The notes beneath the pieces are model-generated. The model was given only the letters and a program-made list of their open reading frames with translations. It did not search any database and was not told the origin of the DNA. Both the position numbers and the translations under genes were made by a program. A stretch of DNA of 64,000 nt from Paenibacillus mangrovi (lineage in GTDB: Bacteria; Bacillota; Bacilli; Paenibacillales; Paenibacillaceae), in the NCBI RefSeq assembly GCF_022898935.1, contig NZ_JALIRP010000005.1, positions 248,001 through 312,000 of the forward strand, read 5' to 3'. Below are positions 52,102 to 61,255 of this stretch, piece after piece (the first letter of the stretch is position 1; each line of letters opens with the position of its first letter).

Positions 52102-54900
52102 TTAGCTCACTCCACAGGATAGGTATAATTCAGCGATATCTTCCGCCTTCATCGGGCGGCTGAAATAGTAGCCCTGCATCAGATAGCAGCTGCGGGCAGC
52201 CAGAAATTCGGCCTGCTCCTTCGTCTCGACCCCTTCAGCAATGACATGGAGGTGTAGGTTCTGGGCCAGCGTAATAATCGTGTTGGTAATAGCCGCATTA
52301 TCATCATCCTGGATAATATCCTGCACGAAGGATTTATCGATCTTCAGCGTGCTGATCGGGAAATTTTTCAGATACCCCAGAGAGGAGTAGCCTGTACCAA
52401 AATCATCGATGGCAATGCTGATGCCGAGGCCTTTCAGCTGTTCCATCGTTTTCAGCGTAATATCCGAATTCTTGATGATTTGGTTTTCGGTCACCTCCAG
52501 ATGGAGGTATTCAGGTGACAACTCGGTCTTTTTCAGGATGTTCTTGACCATCCCGAATAAGTTGTCCTGCTCAAACTGCCGGACGGATAGATTCACCGAC
52601 ACGCTGATGCGCGGATAACCTTTGTCATGCCACTCCTTTATTTGCCGGCAGGCATTTCTCAGAACCCATTCCCCAATAGGGACGATTAGTCCCGTCTCTT
52701 CGGCAATCGGAATAAACTCATCCGGCGATACCATGCCCTCGGTCGGATGAGTCCAGCGCAGTAGAGCCTCCACACCGACAATAGTATTGGTTTTATAGTT
52801 AATCTGCGGCTGATAATAAATCATCAGCTCATTTTGATCGAGAGCTTTATATAATGCATTTTCAAATTTAACAATTTCAAAGGTTCGCGTATCCATGCCC
52901 GAGCTGAAGAAATGATAGCTGTTCCCGGAGATTTCCTTGGATTTGTACATCGCAGTATCGGCGTTTTTAATCAATGTTTCGCTGGTATCCCCGTGGTCCG
53001 GGAACAGGCTGATGCCGATGCTCGTTTTGATATACACCTCGTTATCCTTGACATAGAAAGGCTCGGCAAACGATGCGATCACCTGATCGACGACCTTTTG
53101 AATCTCTTTCCTGCTCTTGATGTTTGGCAAAAAAATGGTGAACTCGTCTCCGCCTTGACGTGAAACCGTAGCGCTTTTCGGAATGCAAACGCTTAGACGT
53201 TTGGCCACATCGCGCAGCAGCAGATCGCCGTAGGTATGCCCCAGCGTATCGTTGATAAACTTGAAACGGTCCAAATCCAGGTATAAGAGCGCTATTTTTC
53301 CTCCATTCATTTGGGCATACTTAATGCCCTGATTGAGTCGATCTTTGAGCAATACCCGGTTAGGCAAGTCCGTCACACTGTCAAAATAGGCATGGTATTT
53401 GATTTCCTCCTCCATCTGCTTCCGCTCCGTAATGTCCTTAAAGGTGACCACGTCACCCACAATGTCTTCTCCTTCCTTGATGGAAGAGATGACGTATTCC
53501 ACGGGAAAGCTGGAATTGTCTTTGCGATAGAAACGGTCGTCCGTATGGCAGTTGCTCCACTTGCGCTCATTCGTGCCATTTTCCTTCTGTTTATTGATCC
53601 TCTTGCCATTGAAAATAATATTGCCGGGCTGCCCGATCAATTCACCCTTGGTCTCATAGCCAAGCATAGCTTCACCGGCCGGATTGCAGAAGGTAATGTT
53701 CCCTTCCAGGTCCAATCCAAAAATCCCCTCACCTGCCGAGTTGAGGATCAGTTCCTTCTCCCGGCTCATGTGCTGCAGCTCCGTAACGACCCGCTCAAGC
53801 TCCTTGTTCTTAAAGGTAATCTCCGAGGTTCTTTCTTCGATGATGACCTCCTGCTTCTCCATATATAGGAGATTGGAGAGCGTTGAGGCTGTAGCTTCTA
53901 CGATGGATTGGCACAGTTGTATAGTCGCTTCGTTATACAGGGTGATCTTGTCCTCCAGATTTACGACAGCAATCACACCCAGCACCTCGCCCATGGATAC
54001 AAGCGGAAACATGGACATTCCCTTGATCCCGAAATCGCGGCATGCTTCATGGTTAGGCCTGTCATCCACGAAGACATCAGGAATAATGATCACCTTTTTC
54101 GTGCTTATAACCTCTTGGAGAACGGCATCATTTTCCGGATCGATTTTAATTCTTTGATGCGTTCTCATCCAGTCTTCTTCAGTCCAGTCGCTGTCCTTGC
54201 TGAGCTTGGCCGGCTTGATTCGTTTACCTGCCAGTGGATCCAGCAGATGCGCCCCAACATTATAATTGTTCAGTACTTTCGCAATATAGTAAAAGCTTGT
54301 ATCGAGCCCTTGCTGCATGGTCGAACACATCGACAGGTTGCGTGTCACGTCGAGCAGGAGCTGCTTTTCAGCAATCAGATTTTCCTTATGGGTCAAATTG
54401 TTGGCGTTGCGGATAGCGACAGCTGCCATATTGACATAGGCCTCGACCGTTTGAATCTCCGATTCGGTCAGGTTCATCGGAATGCCGTAGTCAAACAAAA
54501 ATACGAGTCCAAACAGTTCATTTTCATATGAGATGGGAAGAACGAGCAGGGATTTGATCTCAAATCCTTCAATAGCCCAAGAATCAGGGCGTTCATCTTG
54601 CGATGTGTCCGGAATGTAGATCGTTTTTTGCGTTTCGATTACTTCTTTGGCCAGCTGATCACGCTGGATATCAATAATATGCATATCCAGCGTCATACCG
54701 TTAATGGTTTCGGGTTTACCGACATATCCTCTGAAATTCCCATCTTCCTGCGGCAAATAAATTCCCACCGAATCACATCGGACAATTTCCTCCGAGATTG
54801 CTGTCGTTACATGCTGTAGTACCTCTCGTAATTCCAGCCTGGTGTTGATTAACTTCGTAATGTTCGCAAGCCGGGAATACCTCGTTTGCTCCTTCACCAT
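52102..54900 (-). CDS. GAF-GAF-PAS-GGDEF-EAL cyclic-di-GMP signalling protein
   Basis: 932 aa from [11 protein letters not shown] (GGGGAG upstream; an ATG seven codons earlier has no spaced site). No membrane segment. Order: GAF 1 (about 25-170), GAF 2 (about 190-345), coiled linker ([20 protein letters not shown]), PAS (385-500, [19 protein letters not shown]), GGDEF (505-665, intact [11 protein letters not shown]), EAL (680-930, intact VEALLRW, and [13 protein letters not shown]). Both catalytic motifs look complete, so it can in principle make and degrade c-di-GMP. Divergent from the phosphonate operon. Confidence 0.92.
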   Translation of the reverse strand: MVKEQTRYSRLANITKLINTRLELREVLQHVTTAISEEIVRCDSVGIYLPQEDGNFRGYVGKPETINGMTLDMHIIDIQRDQLAKEVIETQKTIYIPDTSQDERPDSWAIEGFEIKSLLVLPISYENELFGLVFLFDYGIPMNLTESEIQTVEAYVNMAAVAIRNANNLTHKENLIAEKQLLLDVTRNLSMCSTMQQGLDTSFYYIAKVLNNYNVGAHLLDPLAGKRIKPAKLSKDSDWTEEDWMRTHQRIKIDPENDAVLQEVISTKKVIIIPDVFVDDRPNHEACRDFGIKGMSMFPLVSMGEVLGVIAVVNLEDKITLYNEATIQLCQSIVEATASTLSNLLYMEKQEVIIEERTSEITFKNKELERVVTELQHMSREKELILNSAGEGIFGLDLEGNITFCNPAGEAMLGYETKGELIGQPGNIIFNGKRINKQKENGTNERKWSNCHTDDRFYRKDNSSFPVEYVISSIKEGEDIVGDVVTFKDITERKQMEEEIKYHAYFDSVTDLPNRVLLKDRLNQGIKYAQMNGGKIALLYLDLDRFKFINDTLGHTYGDLLLRDVAKRLSVCIPKSATVSRQGGDEFTIFLPNIKSRKEIQKVVDQVIASFAEPFYVKDNEVYIKTSIGISLFPDHGDTSETLIKNADTAMYKSKEISGNSYHFFSSGMDTRTFEIVKFENALYKALDQNELMIYYQPQINYKTNTIVGVEALLRWTHPTEGMVSPDEFIPIAEETGLIVPIGEWVLRNACRQIKEWHDKGYPRISVSVNLSVRQFEQDNLFGMVKNILKKTELSPEYLHLEVTENQIIKNSDITLKTMEQLKGLGISIAIDDFGTGYSSLGYLKNFPISTLKIDKSFVQDIIQDDDNAAITNTIITLAQNLHLHVIAEGVETKEQAEFLAARSCYLMQGYYFSRPMKAEDIAELYLSCGVS

Positions 54901-55268
54901 CACACGCTCTCCCCTTGTCATCTTCGTTTGGCATCGATGTATGGTCCTGCTATTAATGAACTACTTATGTCATATAAGCGTATGATCTCCCGATCCTAAG
55001 TCGATTGCATTTGCTCTAATTTTCTCTATGATAAGGTCCTATTTTCCTTATTTTAACTCACTTCGCTATCTTTTTTATATATCGAATCTTAAAAAAATAG
55101 TAATTTTTAGTTATTTTAACAGATCAACAAAGTAACACTGCTCAAAGAGCGACATGAACTGTCATTTGGGATTTGATGCTTATATGGAAAAGAGTCCATA
55201 CAGCAAGGGATCCTGATGCATATACTCATTCATATATATGGAACTCTAAAAAGAGAAGAGGGACATCA
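54901..55268. other. AT-rich divergent region upstream of the phosphonate operon
   Basis: 368 bases, strongly AT-rich, between the divergent GGDEF-EAL gene and the phosphonate operon. Presumed to hold both promoters. Two CATA-type sequences, CATATACT at 55219 and CATATATAT at 55231, sit 30-50 bases before the operon start and resemble -10 elements of the sporulation factors sigma-E/sigma-K (CATA-n-T), but the -35 partners are poor. No riboswitch seen. Confidence 0.35.
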
Positions 55269-56000
55269 GTGGGCTTAGGAAAAATGAATAAATATTATGT
55301 AATGTTAAAGCATCCTGCCTTACGTCGATATCTGCCCAAAACACGCTGGATGACGGCCTCAAGAACCTTGCGGATGCTGAAAGCCTATCCATCCGTCTTC
55401 ATTAAACCCAATCATGGAAGTGGCGGCGGCGGAATCATCCGTGCCAAGAGATTGAGCAGGGGATATGAGGTTCGGTCTGGCTCAAGTCAGAAGATTGTTG
55501 GAAGATCTCGATCTGCCTTAAAAGCAATTCATTCATATCGGAGTTCAAGACACCAGTATCTGGTGCAAAAAGGTCTCCGATTAGCGAAGTACCATGGGGT
55601 GATCTTTGATATCCGTATATATATGCAGAAGCCAAAGCATACATGGATGATCGCGGGCATGGTAGCCCGTGTGGCTGCACCTCATAAATTTGTGACCAAT
55701 TATCATAAAGGAGGGCATGCAGCACCTTTGCATAGAGTGCTCTTCAGCCTTTTCCATCACGACCAAGCGAAAGCGAAAGCCTGTTTACGTAAAATAGAGA
55801 AACTATCCATGATCATTGCAAAAACCCTTAATAAACGGTACCCGCTTCGCGAATTAGGGGTTGATCTTGCCATAGACGAAGATGGCCATATTTGGATCAT
55901 CGAAGCTAATTCACGCCCGGGCCATATGTTGTTTTACCAGCTTTCTGATCACTCAATGATCAGAACCATTATGAAAAACAAACAACGTATTCGGAAATAG
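55269..56000 (+). CDS. YheC/YheD-like ATP-grasp protein A of phosphonate operon
   Basis: 243 aa from GTG (MGLGKMNKYYVMLK), with GAGGG 6 bases upstream; the N-terminus aligns with that of ATP-grasp B. ATP-grasp features: Lys46 in VFIKPNHGSGGGGII with a Gly-rich loop, YLVQKGL (about 97-103), Asp114/Arg116 in FDIRIYM, and metal ligands Asp199, Glu212 and Asn214 in GVDLAIDEDGHIWIIEANSR. Family members form amide-type bonds between a carboxylate and an amine using ATP; YheC/YheD are linked to the spore coat. Strongly basic overall (C-terminus KNKQRIRK). First gene of the operon, 32 bases before PEP mutase. Substrates unknown. Confidence 0.8.
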   Translation: MGLGKMNKYYVMLKHPALRRYLPKTRWMTASRTLRMLKAYPSVFIKPNHGSGGGGIIRAKRLSRGYEVRSGSSQKIVGRSRSALKAIHSYRSSRHQYLVQKGLRLAKYHGVIFDIRIYMQKPKHTWMIAGMVARVAAPHKFVTNYHKGGHAAPLHRVLFSLFHHDQAKAKACLRKIEKLSMIIAKTLNKRYPLRELGVDLAIDEDGHIWIIEANSRPGHMLFYQLSDHSMIRTIMKNKQRIRK

Positions 56001-56032
56001 GCTCCGATTTTTAGGGGAAGGAGAAAGTTTCA

Positions 56033-56932
56033 ATGAAAAAAACAAAGAAGCTTAGAGACTTAATCAACTCCGAAAAGCTGGAGTTTATCATGGAAGCCCA
56101 TAATGGTCTGTCTGCCAAAATTGTCGAGGAGGCAGGATTTAAAGGGATTTGGGCTAGCGGGTTATCGATCTCTGCAGCTTTGGGAGTAAGAGACAATAAC
56201 GAAGCTTCCTGGACCCAGATTATGGATGTTCTAGAATTCATGAGTGACGCGACGTCCGTCCCGATTCTACTAGATGGGGATACGGGCTACGGTAACTTCA
56301 ACAATGCAAGACGGCTGGTGAGAAAGATGGAGCAGCGCAATATTGCAGGGGTATGCATTGAAGATAAGCAATTTCCTAAAATGAACTCTTTCATTAACGG
56401 TCAATTACAGCCTATGGCTGATATCGAGGAATTTTCCGGTAAGATTAAAGCGATGAAGGATGCCCAATCCGACGATGATTTTTCGGTCATAGCCAGAGTA
56501 GAGGCTTTTATTACAGGGAGGGGACTTGACGAGGCACTGCTGCGGGCGGAAGCCTACCGGAAGGCAGGTGCCGATGCTGTGCTCATACACAGCAAAAGGT
56601 CGGATATTACGGAGATTGAGGCGTTCATGAAGGAGTGGGCGGGAAGATTGCCTGTAGTGATCGTGCCCACGAAGTATTATACGACCCCAACTGATAAGTT
56701 TCGGGAGCTGGGGATTAGCCTTGTAATTTGGGCGAACCATAATTTGAGGTCGTCTATCGAAGCCATGGAACAAACATCCCGCAGAATTTATCAGGATGAA
56801 AGCCTTATCCATATCGAAAAAGACGTTGCAACACTTGAAGAGGTTTTCAGACTTCAAGGAGCAGAAGAGCTGAAAGCTGCAGAAAAACAATACCTCCCGC
56901 CGTCGAAGTCAGATTCGGGTGAGAGCAAATAA
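56033..56932 (+). CDS. pepM: Phosphoenolpyruvate mutase
   Basis: Makes the C-P bond: PEP to phosphonopyruvate, the entry step of nearly all phosphonate biosynthesis. 299-aa isocitrate-lyase-fold barrel with Mg ligands Asp81/Asp83 ([10 protein letters not shown]) and the diagnostic [11 protein letters not shown] (Glu110, Lys112, Asn118); EDKxFPKxNS separates mutase from lyase relatives, and the whole motif is intact. Start ATG has GGAAGGAGAAAG upstream. Its stop overlaps the next start (TAATG). The equilibrium favours PEP, so the decarboxylase directly downstream is needed to drive the pathway. Confidence 0.95.
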   Translation: MKKTKKLRDLINSEKLEFIMEAHNGLSAKIVEEAGFKGIWASGLSISAALGVRDNNEASWTQIMDVLEFMSDATSVPILLDGDTGYGNFNNARRLVRKMEQRNIAGVCIEDKQFPKMNSFINGQLQPMADIEEFSGKIKAMKDAQSDDDFSVIARVEAFITGRGLDEALLRAEAYRKAGADAVLIHSKRSDITEIEAFMKEWAGRLPVVIVPTKYYTTPTDKFRELGISLVIWANHNLRSSIEAMEQTSRRIYQDESLIHIEKDVATLEEVFRLQGAEELKAAEKQYLPPSKSDSGESK

Positions 56933-58092
56933 TGGAAACAGGCCTGTTTGGAAACGAGCTGCGGAAATTAGGATTTACCTTTTTCAGCGGTGTACCATGC
57001 TCTTACCTGAAAAACTTAATCAATCATGCCATCAACGAACATGATTACGTTGCAGCAGCCAACGAAGGGGATGCGGTTGCCATTGCATCCGCTGCCTATA
57101 TAGGAGGTAAGAAGTCCGTTGTTCTGATGCAAAATTCAGGGCTAACCAACGCTGTTTCGCCGTTAACATCCCTCAATTACCCCTTTCGGATTCCGCTGCT
57201 TGGATTTGTCAGCCTTCGCGGAGAGCCGGGTATCCCCGATGAGCCTCAACATGAACTTATGGGCAGAATCACAACACAGATGCTGGATTTGATGAACGTG
57301 GAATGGCAATATCTTTCCAAAGATTTAGAGGAGGCCAAGAAACAACTGATTCAGGCCGATGAAGAAATTGCTCGAAATCGGCCGTTCTTCTTTGTCGTCA
57401 AGAAAGGGACATTTGACGTAGAGCCTCTGAAAAAGCTGCAAAATTCCGTTCATTTAAACCAGATCACACAACATGCCCATACAGACAATCAGATGCCTAC
57501 ACGGTATGAGTCATTAGCTATGATTAACTCTGTGAAAGACAGAGATACGATACAGCTTGCAACCACAGGCAAAACAGGACGGGAATTGTATGAAATTGAA
57601 GATGCCAACAACAATCTGTATATGGTGGGCTCTATGGGGTGCATCGGATCTTTCGGACTCGGGCTCGCTCTAAGCCAACCTAGCAAGAATATCGTCGTCA
57701 TTGACGGAGACGGTTCTTTATTGATGCGTATGGGAAGCCTTGCGACAAATGGGTATTATAACCCGAGCAATATGGTTCATGTTCTTCTCGATAATAACGC
57801 TCACGAATCAACAGGCGGACAAAGCACGGTATCCCATAATATTGATTTCGTAAACATTGCCGCTTCCTGCGGGTATACAAAGTCGATCCATGTCCACAAC
57901 CTCGAAGAACTAAAAGCTTGTTTACAACAATGGAAAGAGACCAAAGGGCTTACTTTCCTGTATATGAAAATATCCAAGCACTCAAAGGATCAGCTTGCTC
58001 GTCCGAGCATAAAGCCTCATGAAGTAAAGGAACGTCTACAGCGATTTATCCAAAGCGATCCCGTGAAGACCGAGGAAGTGGATGGCTCATGA
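56932..58092 (+). CDS. ppd: Phosphonopyruvate decarboxylase
   Basis: Thiamine-diphosphate enzyme that converts phosphonopyruvate to phosphonoacetaldehyde and CO2, making the C-P step irreversible. 386 aa, the short Ppd form without the middle domain of acetolactate synthases. Catalytic Glu45 in AAANEGDAVAIA; ThDP motif IDGDGSLLMRMG (258-269) to DNN (287-289). The N-terminal FFSGVPCSYLKNLIN is typical of Ppd. Coupled at both ends: TAATG with pepM and a 4-base ATGA overlap with the aminotransferase. Confidence 0.94.
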   Translation: METGLFGNELRKLGFTFFSGVPCSYLKNLINHAINEHDYVAAANEGDAVAIASAAYIGGKKSVVLMQNSGLTNAVSPLTSLNYPFRIPLLGFVSLRGEPGIPDEPQHELMGRITTQMLDLMNVEWQYLSKDLEEAKKQLIQADEEIARNRPFFFVVKKGTFDVEPLKKLQNSVHLNQITQHAHTDNQMPTRYESLAMINSVKDRDTIQLATTGKTGRELYEIEDANNNLYMVGSMGCIGSFGLGLALSQPSKNIVVIDGDGSLLMRMGSLATNGYYNPSNMVHVLLDNNAHESTGGQSTVSHNIDFVNIAASCGYTKSIHVHNLEELKACLQQWKETKGLTFLYMKISKHSKDQLARPSIKPHEVKERLQRFIQSDPVKTEEVDGS

Positions 58093-59192
58093 GTACTGCC
58101 GTAAAGAGAAACATTTTGCTTACTCCAGGTCCGACAACGACTACAGATAGTGTGAAATGGTCACAGGTAGTTCCAGATATATGCCCTCGGGAAGCCGAGT
58201 TTGGCGAAATTATGGAGCATATTACTACAGAGCTCACCCGTGTGGTTGCGGATTCGGACCATTATCAGACTATATTGTTTGGCGGATCGGGTACTGCGGC
58301 CGTTGAATCCATGATCTGTTCCGTCCCGGGCAACGAAGCCATAGTCATTGTTAATAATGGTGCTTATGGAAAACGGATGTGCGAGATCGCCAAGGTCTAT
58401 GGCATCGATTATTTAGAATTCAGGAGTCCCTTTGATGATGCTATTGATATGGCTGAATTAGAGAGGTTAATCCGATCCTCAGGCCGTACGATTTCTCATC
58501 TCGCTGTGGTACATCATGAGACAACAACCGGCCTTCTGAACAACGTGAAAGAACTTGGTGAATTATGTAGAAAATATCATATGGACATGATGGTGGATGC
58601 CATGAGTTCATTTGCTGCGATTCCGATTCAGATGAAGGAAATGAACATCTCCTTTTTGGCATCCAGCTCCAATAAGAATCTGCAGGGGATGCCGGGCGTT
58701 TCGTTCGTGATCGCAGAAAAAAGTAAATTGGAGCATTTGAAGGACAAGAAACCAAGAAGTTATTATTTGAATTTGTACGCTCAATATCAATATTTTGCAG
58801 ATCATGCGCAAATGCGGTTTACACCACCGGTACAGACTTTGTATGCACTTAGGCAAGCGATCCAGGAATTAAAACAGGAAGGTATAGCGGAGCGTTATGA
58901 AAGATACACGACATCCTGGAAAACCTTAATTAGCGGGCTAAAAAAGCTGGGCTTAACCTACATCGTCCCCGAAGAGCACCATTCCAAAATCATTACTTCC
59001 ATTCAGGAACCTTATGAAGGTTTTGACTTCCAATCCATGCATGATTTTTTCTACAGCAAAGGTATTATGATTTATCCCGGCAAACTAGCGGAACTAAAGA
59101 CGTTCCGGATTGCTAATATAGGAGACATCACGCATAAGGATATCGAGACGTTTTTGGAATTACTTGAAAATTATCTGGGCACAGTTAAGTGA
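58089..59192 (+). CDS. phnW: 2-aminoethylphosphonate aminotransferase
   Basis: PLP class-V aminotransferase joining phosphonoacetaldehyde and an amino donor (alanine in known PhnW) to 2-aminoethylphosphonate. 367 aa, starting LLTPGPTTTTDSVKW, with the substrate region ICPREAEF, Asp170 in MMVDAMSSF and the PLP Lys196 in SSSNKNLQG. PhnW is also used for AEP breakdown, but here there is no phosphonatase (PhnX) or phosphonoacetaldehyde dehydrogenase, and pepM-ppd are fused upstream, so the synthetic direction is meant. Confidence 0.93.
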   Translation: MSTAVKRNILLTPGPTTTTDSVKWSQVVPDICPREAEFGEIMEHITTELTRVVADSDHYQTILFGGSGTAAVESMICSVPGNEAIVIVNNGAYGKRMCEIAKVYGIDYLEFRSPFDDAIDMAELERLIRSSGRTISHLAVVHHETTTGLLNNVKELGELCRKYHMDMMVDAMSSFAAIPIQMKEMNISFLASSSNKNLQGMPGVSFVIAEKSKLEHLKDKKPRSYYLNLYAQYQYFADHAQMRFTPPVQTLYALRQAIQELKQEGIAERYERYTTSWKTLISGLKKLGLTYIVPEEHHSKIITSIQEPYEGFDFQSMHDFFYSKGIMIYPGKLAELKTFRIANIGDITHKDIETFLELLENYLGTVK

Positions 59193-59213
59193 ACATGAGA
59201 AAGGTGGAGTCCC

Positions 59214-59954
59214 ATGGGATCTGTAACAAGGAATAAATGGTATAAATATGTGTTTTTGAAAAGGTATGGTCCCCTAGCTCGTTATTTACCCAAAACGCGG
59301 ATGATGAGTCTACACTCCTTCCGGGCTCTTCTGGGAAAATACGGGCATGTCATTGTTAAACCGGTTTGGGGAAGTCGCGGACGAGGTGTCATTCAAGTCT
59401 CGAAATTGGGTCATCATAAGTATGGCATACACTACGAGAATAGGCAAAAGGTGAAGCGGGGGAAAAAGAATACCTATCGTTATCTAAGAAAAAAAATCGG
59501 ATCTACCCCTTATATGGTTCAAAAGAGAATTACACGCCCGACTATAGATAATCGTCCTTTTGATATGAGGGTCATCGTTCAACGGAAAAGACACTCATCT
59601 CATTGGGTAGTCACAGGAAAAGTGATCAAGGTTGCAGGCAAAGGTTACATTGTTTCCAATAATACGCGGAGTAAGGGACAATTGCATAAGTTTAAGTCGG
59701 GCATTCGGAAGTCATCCATTAGGCACCTATCTGTTTCCGATTTAGAATCCAAAATTGATAAAGTTTCAATTCGTTCCGCTAAGAGATTAGGAGCTTTATT
59801 TCCCCATCACCGTATTTATGGCATGGACATTGCAACAAACCAGAAGGGGCGTGTTGCCATTATTGAAACGAACCTTTATCCGGCAATGTCCCATTTCCGT
59901 AAGCTGAATGATAGAGAGCTTTATAACCGTATAATGTCATATAAAAGAGGTTGA
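59214..59954 (+). CDS. YheC/YheD-like ATP-grasp protein B of phosphonate operon
   Basis: 246 aa (MGSVTRNKWYKYVFLK), paralogue of protein A: both share a RYLPKTR motif at residues 20-29. ATP site Lys49 in VIVKPVWGSRGRGVI (Arg replaces two Gly of protein A), YMVQKRI, Asp117/Arg119 in FDMRVIV, and metal ligands Asp205, Glu218 and Asn220 in GMDIATNQKGRVAIIETN. Very basic. Good ribosome binding site (GAAAGGTGGAG) 21 bases after phnW. Expected to ligate a carboxylate to an amine; the divergence from A in the loop and middle region suggests a different substrate or order of action. Confidence 0.8.
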   Translation: MGSVTRNKWYKYVFLKRYGPLARYLPKTRMMSLHSFRALLGKYGHVIVKPVWGSRGRGVIQVSKLGHHKYGIHYENRQKVKRGKKNTYRYLRKKIGSTPYMVQKRITRPTIDNRPFDMRVIVQRKRHSSHWVVTGKVIKVAGKGYIVSNNTRSKGQLHKFKSGIRKSSIRHLSVSDLESKIDKVSIRSAKRLGALFPHHRIYGMDIATNQKGRVAIIETNLYPAMSHFRKLNDRELYNRIMSYKRG

Positions 59955-59965
59955 TAATGGACGTG

Positions 59966-59983
59966 GCCCCTCATGCGAGGGGC
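59966..59983 (+). terminator. Terminator of the phosphonate operon
   Basis: GCCCCTC-ATGC-GAGGGGC followed by TTTATTTTTA, 12 bases after the last stop codon. It closes the five-gene operon cleanly. Confidence 0.9.
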
Positions 59984-60014
59984 TTTATTTTTATGTGATG
60001 AAACGGAAATAGGC

Positions 60015-61064
60015 TTAGTTCATCATTTTTTTAACGAGCGCCTTGTTGCGGTCCTTGAATACCTCATTATGCGAGGAGACCATCGCAATTTGTCCAGCAT
60101 CCGGCTGAATAAACTGCTTCGCCTTGTTAACGGCGTTGGCCGCGTCCTGGAAGGCGCCTGCGATGAGATTCAGCTTGCCTTCATGCATCAGAATATCTCC
60201 TGCCGCGTACAAGCCTGGAACCGAGGATTCGCTGCTGGGCGTGCCTGCGATGTAATCCTGCTCCGCGATGTCGATCTTGAGTGTGCTATTCTGCAGCAGT
60301 GTCGTGTCGCGCTCATAGCCGTGGTTAATGACCACCTCATCGACCGCAAGCGAGAATACCTTACCGGTCTGATGATGGGTCAGCTCCACGCGTTCAATCA
60401 CTTCGTGATCGCCGCGCGCATACAGCTTGGTAATGGAGGTATAGGATAAACACTCCACCGAGCTGTTCAGCAGATGTCCCACGCTCGCTTCGTGTCCGGT
60501 TAGCGCATCCCTCCGGTAGGTGATATAGACCTTTTTCGCGATAGGTTCCAGTTCGTTGGCCCAGTCGATCGCCGTATTTCCCCCGCCGGAAATCATGACG
60601 GTCTTATCCTTGAACTGCTTGAGGGATTTCACCGTGTAGTGCAGATTGCTGACCTCAAAACGGCTCGCACCTTCAATCTCCAGCTTTTGCGGATTCAAAA
60701 TGCCGCTGCCAACAGCCACGATGACGGTTTTGGAGAGATGGGTGCGGCCCGAAGTGCCGTGAAGCTCGAAAATGCCGTCTTCCCGGCGCGTAATGGATTC
60801 AATTTTCTCATTCAGCACGACCTCGGGGTTAAACGTCAGCCCCTGTTGTACCAGCTGCTCGATGAGCTTGGCACCAGGCACCGGAGTCAGGCCGCCGACA
60901 TCCCAGATCATTTTCTCCGGATATACATGGACCTTGCCGCCTAGTTCAGCCTGAAATTCAATGATTTTGGTCTTCATCTCTCTCAGCCCGCTATAGAAAG
61001 CGGAGTACAGTCCAGCTGGACCCCCGCCGATCACTGTCATATCGAACATTTCTTCCTGACCCAT
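60015..61064 (-). CDS. Ferredoxin--NADP reductase-like flavoprotein (YumC/YcgT type)
   Basis: 349 aa from MGQEEMFDMTVIGGG (GAGGAG 9 bases upstream; earlier ATGs lie in the Fur box region). FAD motif TVIGGGPAGLYSAFYS, NADPH motif VMISGGGNTAIDWANEL, and GLYAAGDILMHEGKLNLIAGAF near the end. It has no CxxC redox pair, so it is the thioredoxin-reductase-like FNR (YumC/YcgT) rather than thioredoxin reductase. These pass electrons from NADPH to ferredoxin or flavodoxin. The Fur box at its start, and the divergent siderophore importer, suggest a role in iron release or iron-limited metabolism. Confidence 0.9.
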   Translation of the reverse strand: MGQEEMFDMTVIGGGPAGLYSAFYSGLREMKTKIIEFQAELGGKVHVYPEKMIWDVGGLTPVPGAKLIEQLVQQGLTFNPEVVLNEKIESITRREDGIFELHGTSGRTHLSKTVIVAVGSGILNPQKLEIEGASRFEVSNLHYTVKSLKQFKDKTVMISGGGNTAIDWANELEPIAKKVYITYRRDALTGHEASVGHLLNSSVECLSYTSITKLYARGDHEVIERVELTHHQTGKVFSLAVDEVVINHGYERDTTLLQNSTLKIDIAEQDYIAGTPSSESSVPGLYAAGDILMHEGKLNLIAGAFQDAANAVNKAKQFIQPDAGQIAMVSSHNEVFKDRNKALVKKMMN

Positions 61065-61094
61065 TTCCGCTCGCTCCTCAGATATTTTCATTAT

Positions 61095-61115
61095 TGATAA
61101 CAATTCTCATTATCA
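61095..61115. promoter_or_regulatory. Fur box of the FNR-like gene
   Basis: A 21-bp near-palindrome with arms TGATAAC and ATTATCA around a centre AATTCTC; it fits the Bacillus Fur 7-1-7 consensus TGATAAT-n-ATTATCA with few mismatches. It starts 31 bases upstream of the start codon of the minus-strand gene. Confidence 0.75.
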
Positions 61116-61155
61116 GTAAAATATACACGTGTTTAGCTATCTTTTCAAGATTGTA

Positions 61156-61184
61156 TTGACAATTATTCAAATTCAACTTATCCT
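61156..61184 (+). promoter_or_regulatory. Sigma-A promoter of the siderophore importer operon
   Basis: TTGACA (61156-61161), 17-base spacer, TATCCT (61179-61184). A Fur box begins 6 bases downstream, placing it over the expected transcription start. Confidence 0.65.
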
Positions 61185-61189
61185 TTTGA

Positions 61190-61210
61190 TGATACTGAGA
61201 ATCATTATCA
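61190..61210. promoter_or_regulatory. Fur box of the siderophore importer operon
   Basis: A 21-bp site with arms TGATACTGA and TCATTATCA around GAA, close to the GATAATGATAATCATTATC consensus. Its position over the transcription start predicts repression in iron-replete cells. Confidence 0.78.
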
Positions 61211-61255
61211 CTATTTGTCTCACATAAACATTTTACTCATATAGGAGGGCAGGTC

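Noticed and set aside
58089..59192. PhnW considered as part of 2-aminoethylphosphonate breakdown
   Set aside because: No phnX, phnA/phnY or phosphonate transporter nearby, and it is translationally coupled to pepM-ppd, which only make sense in synthesis.
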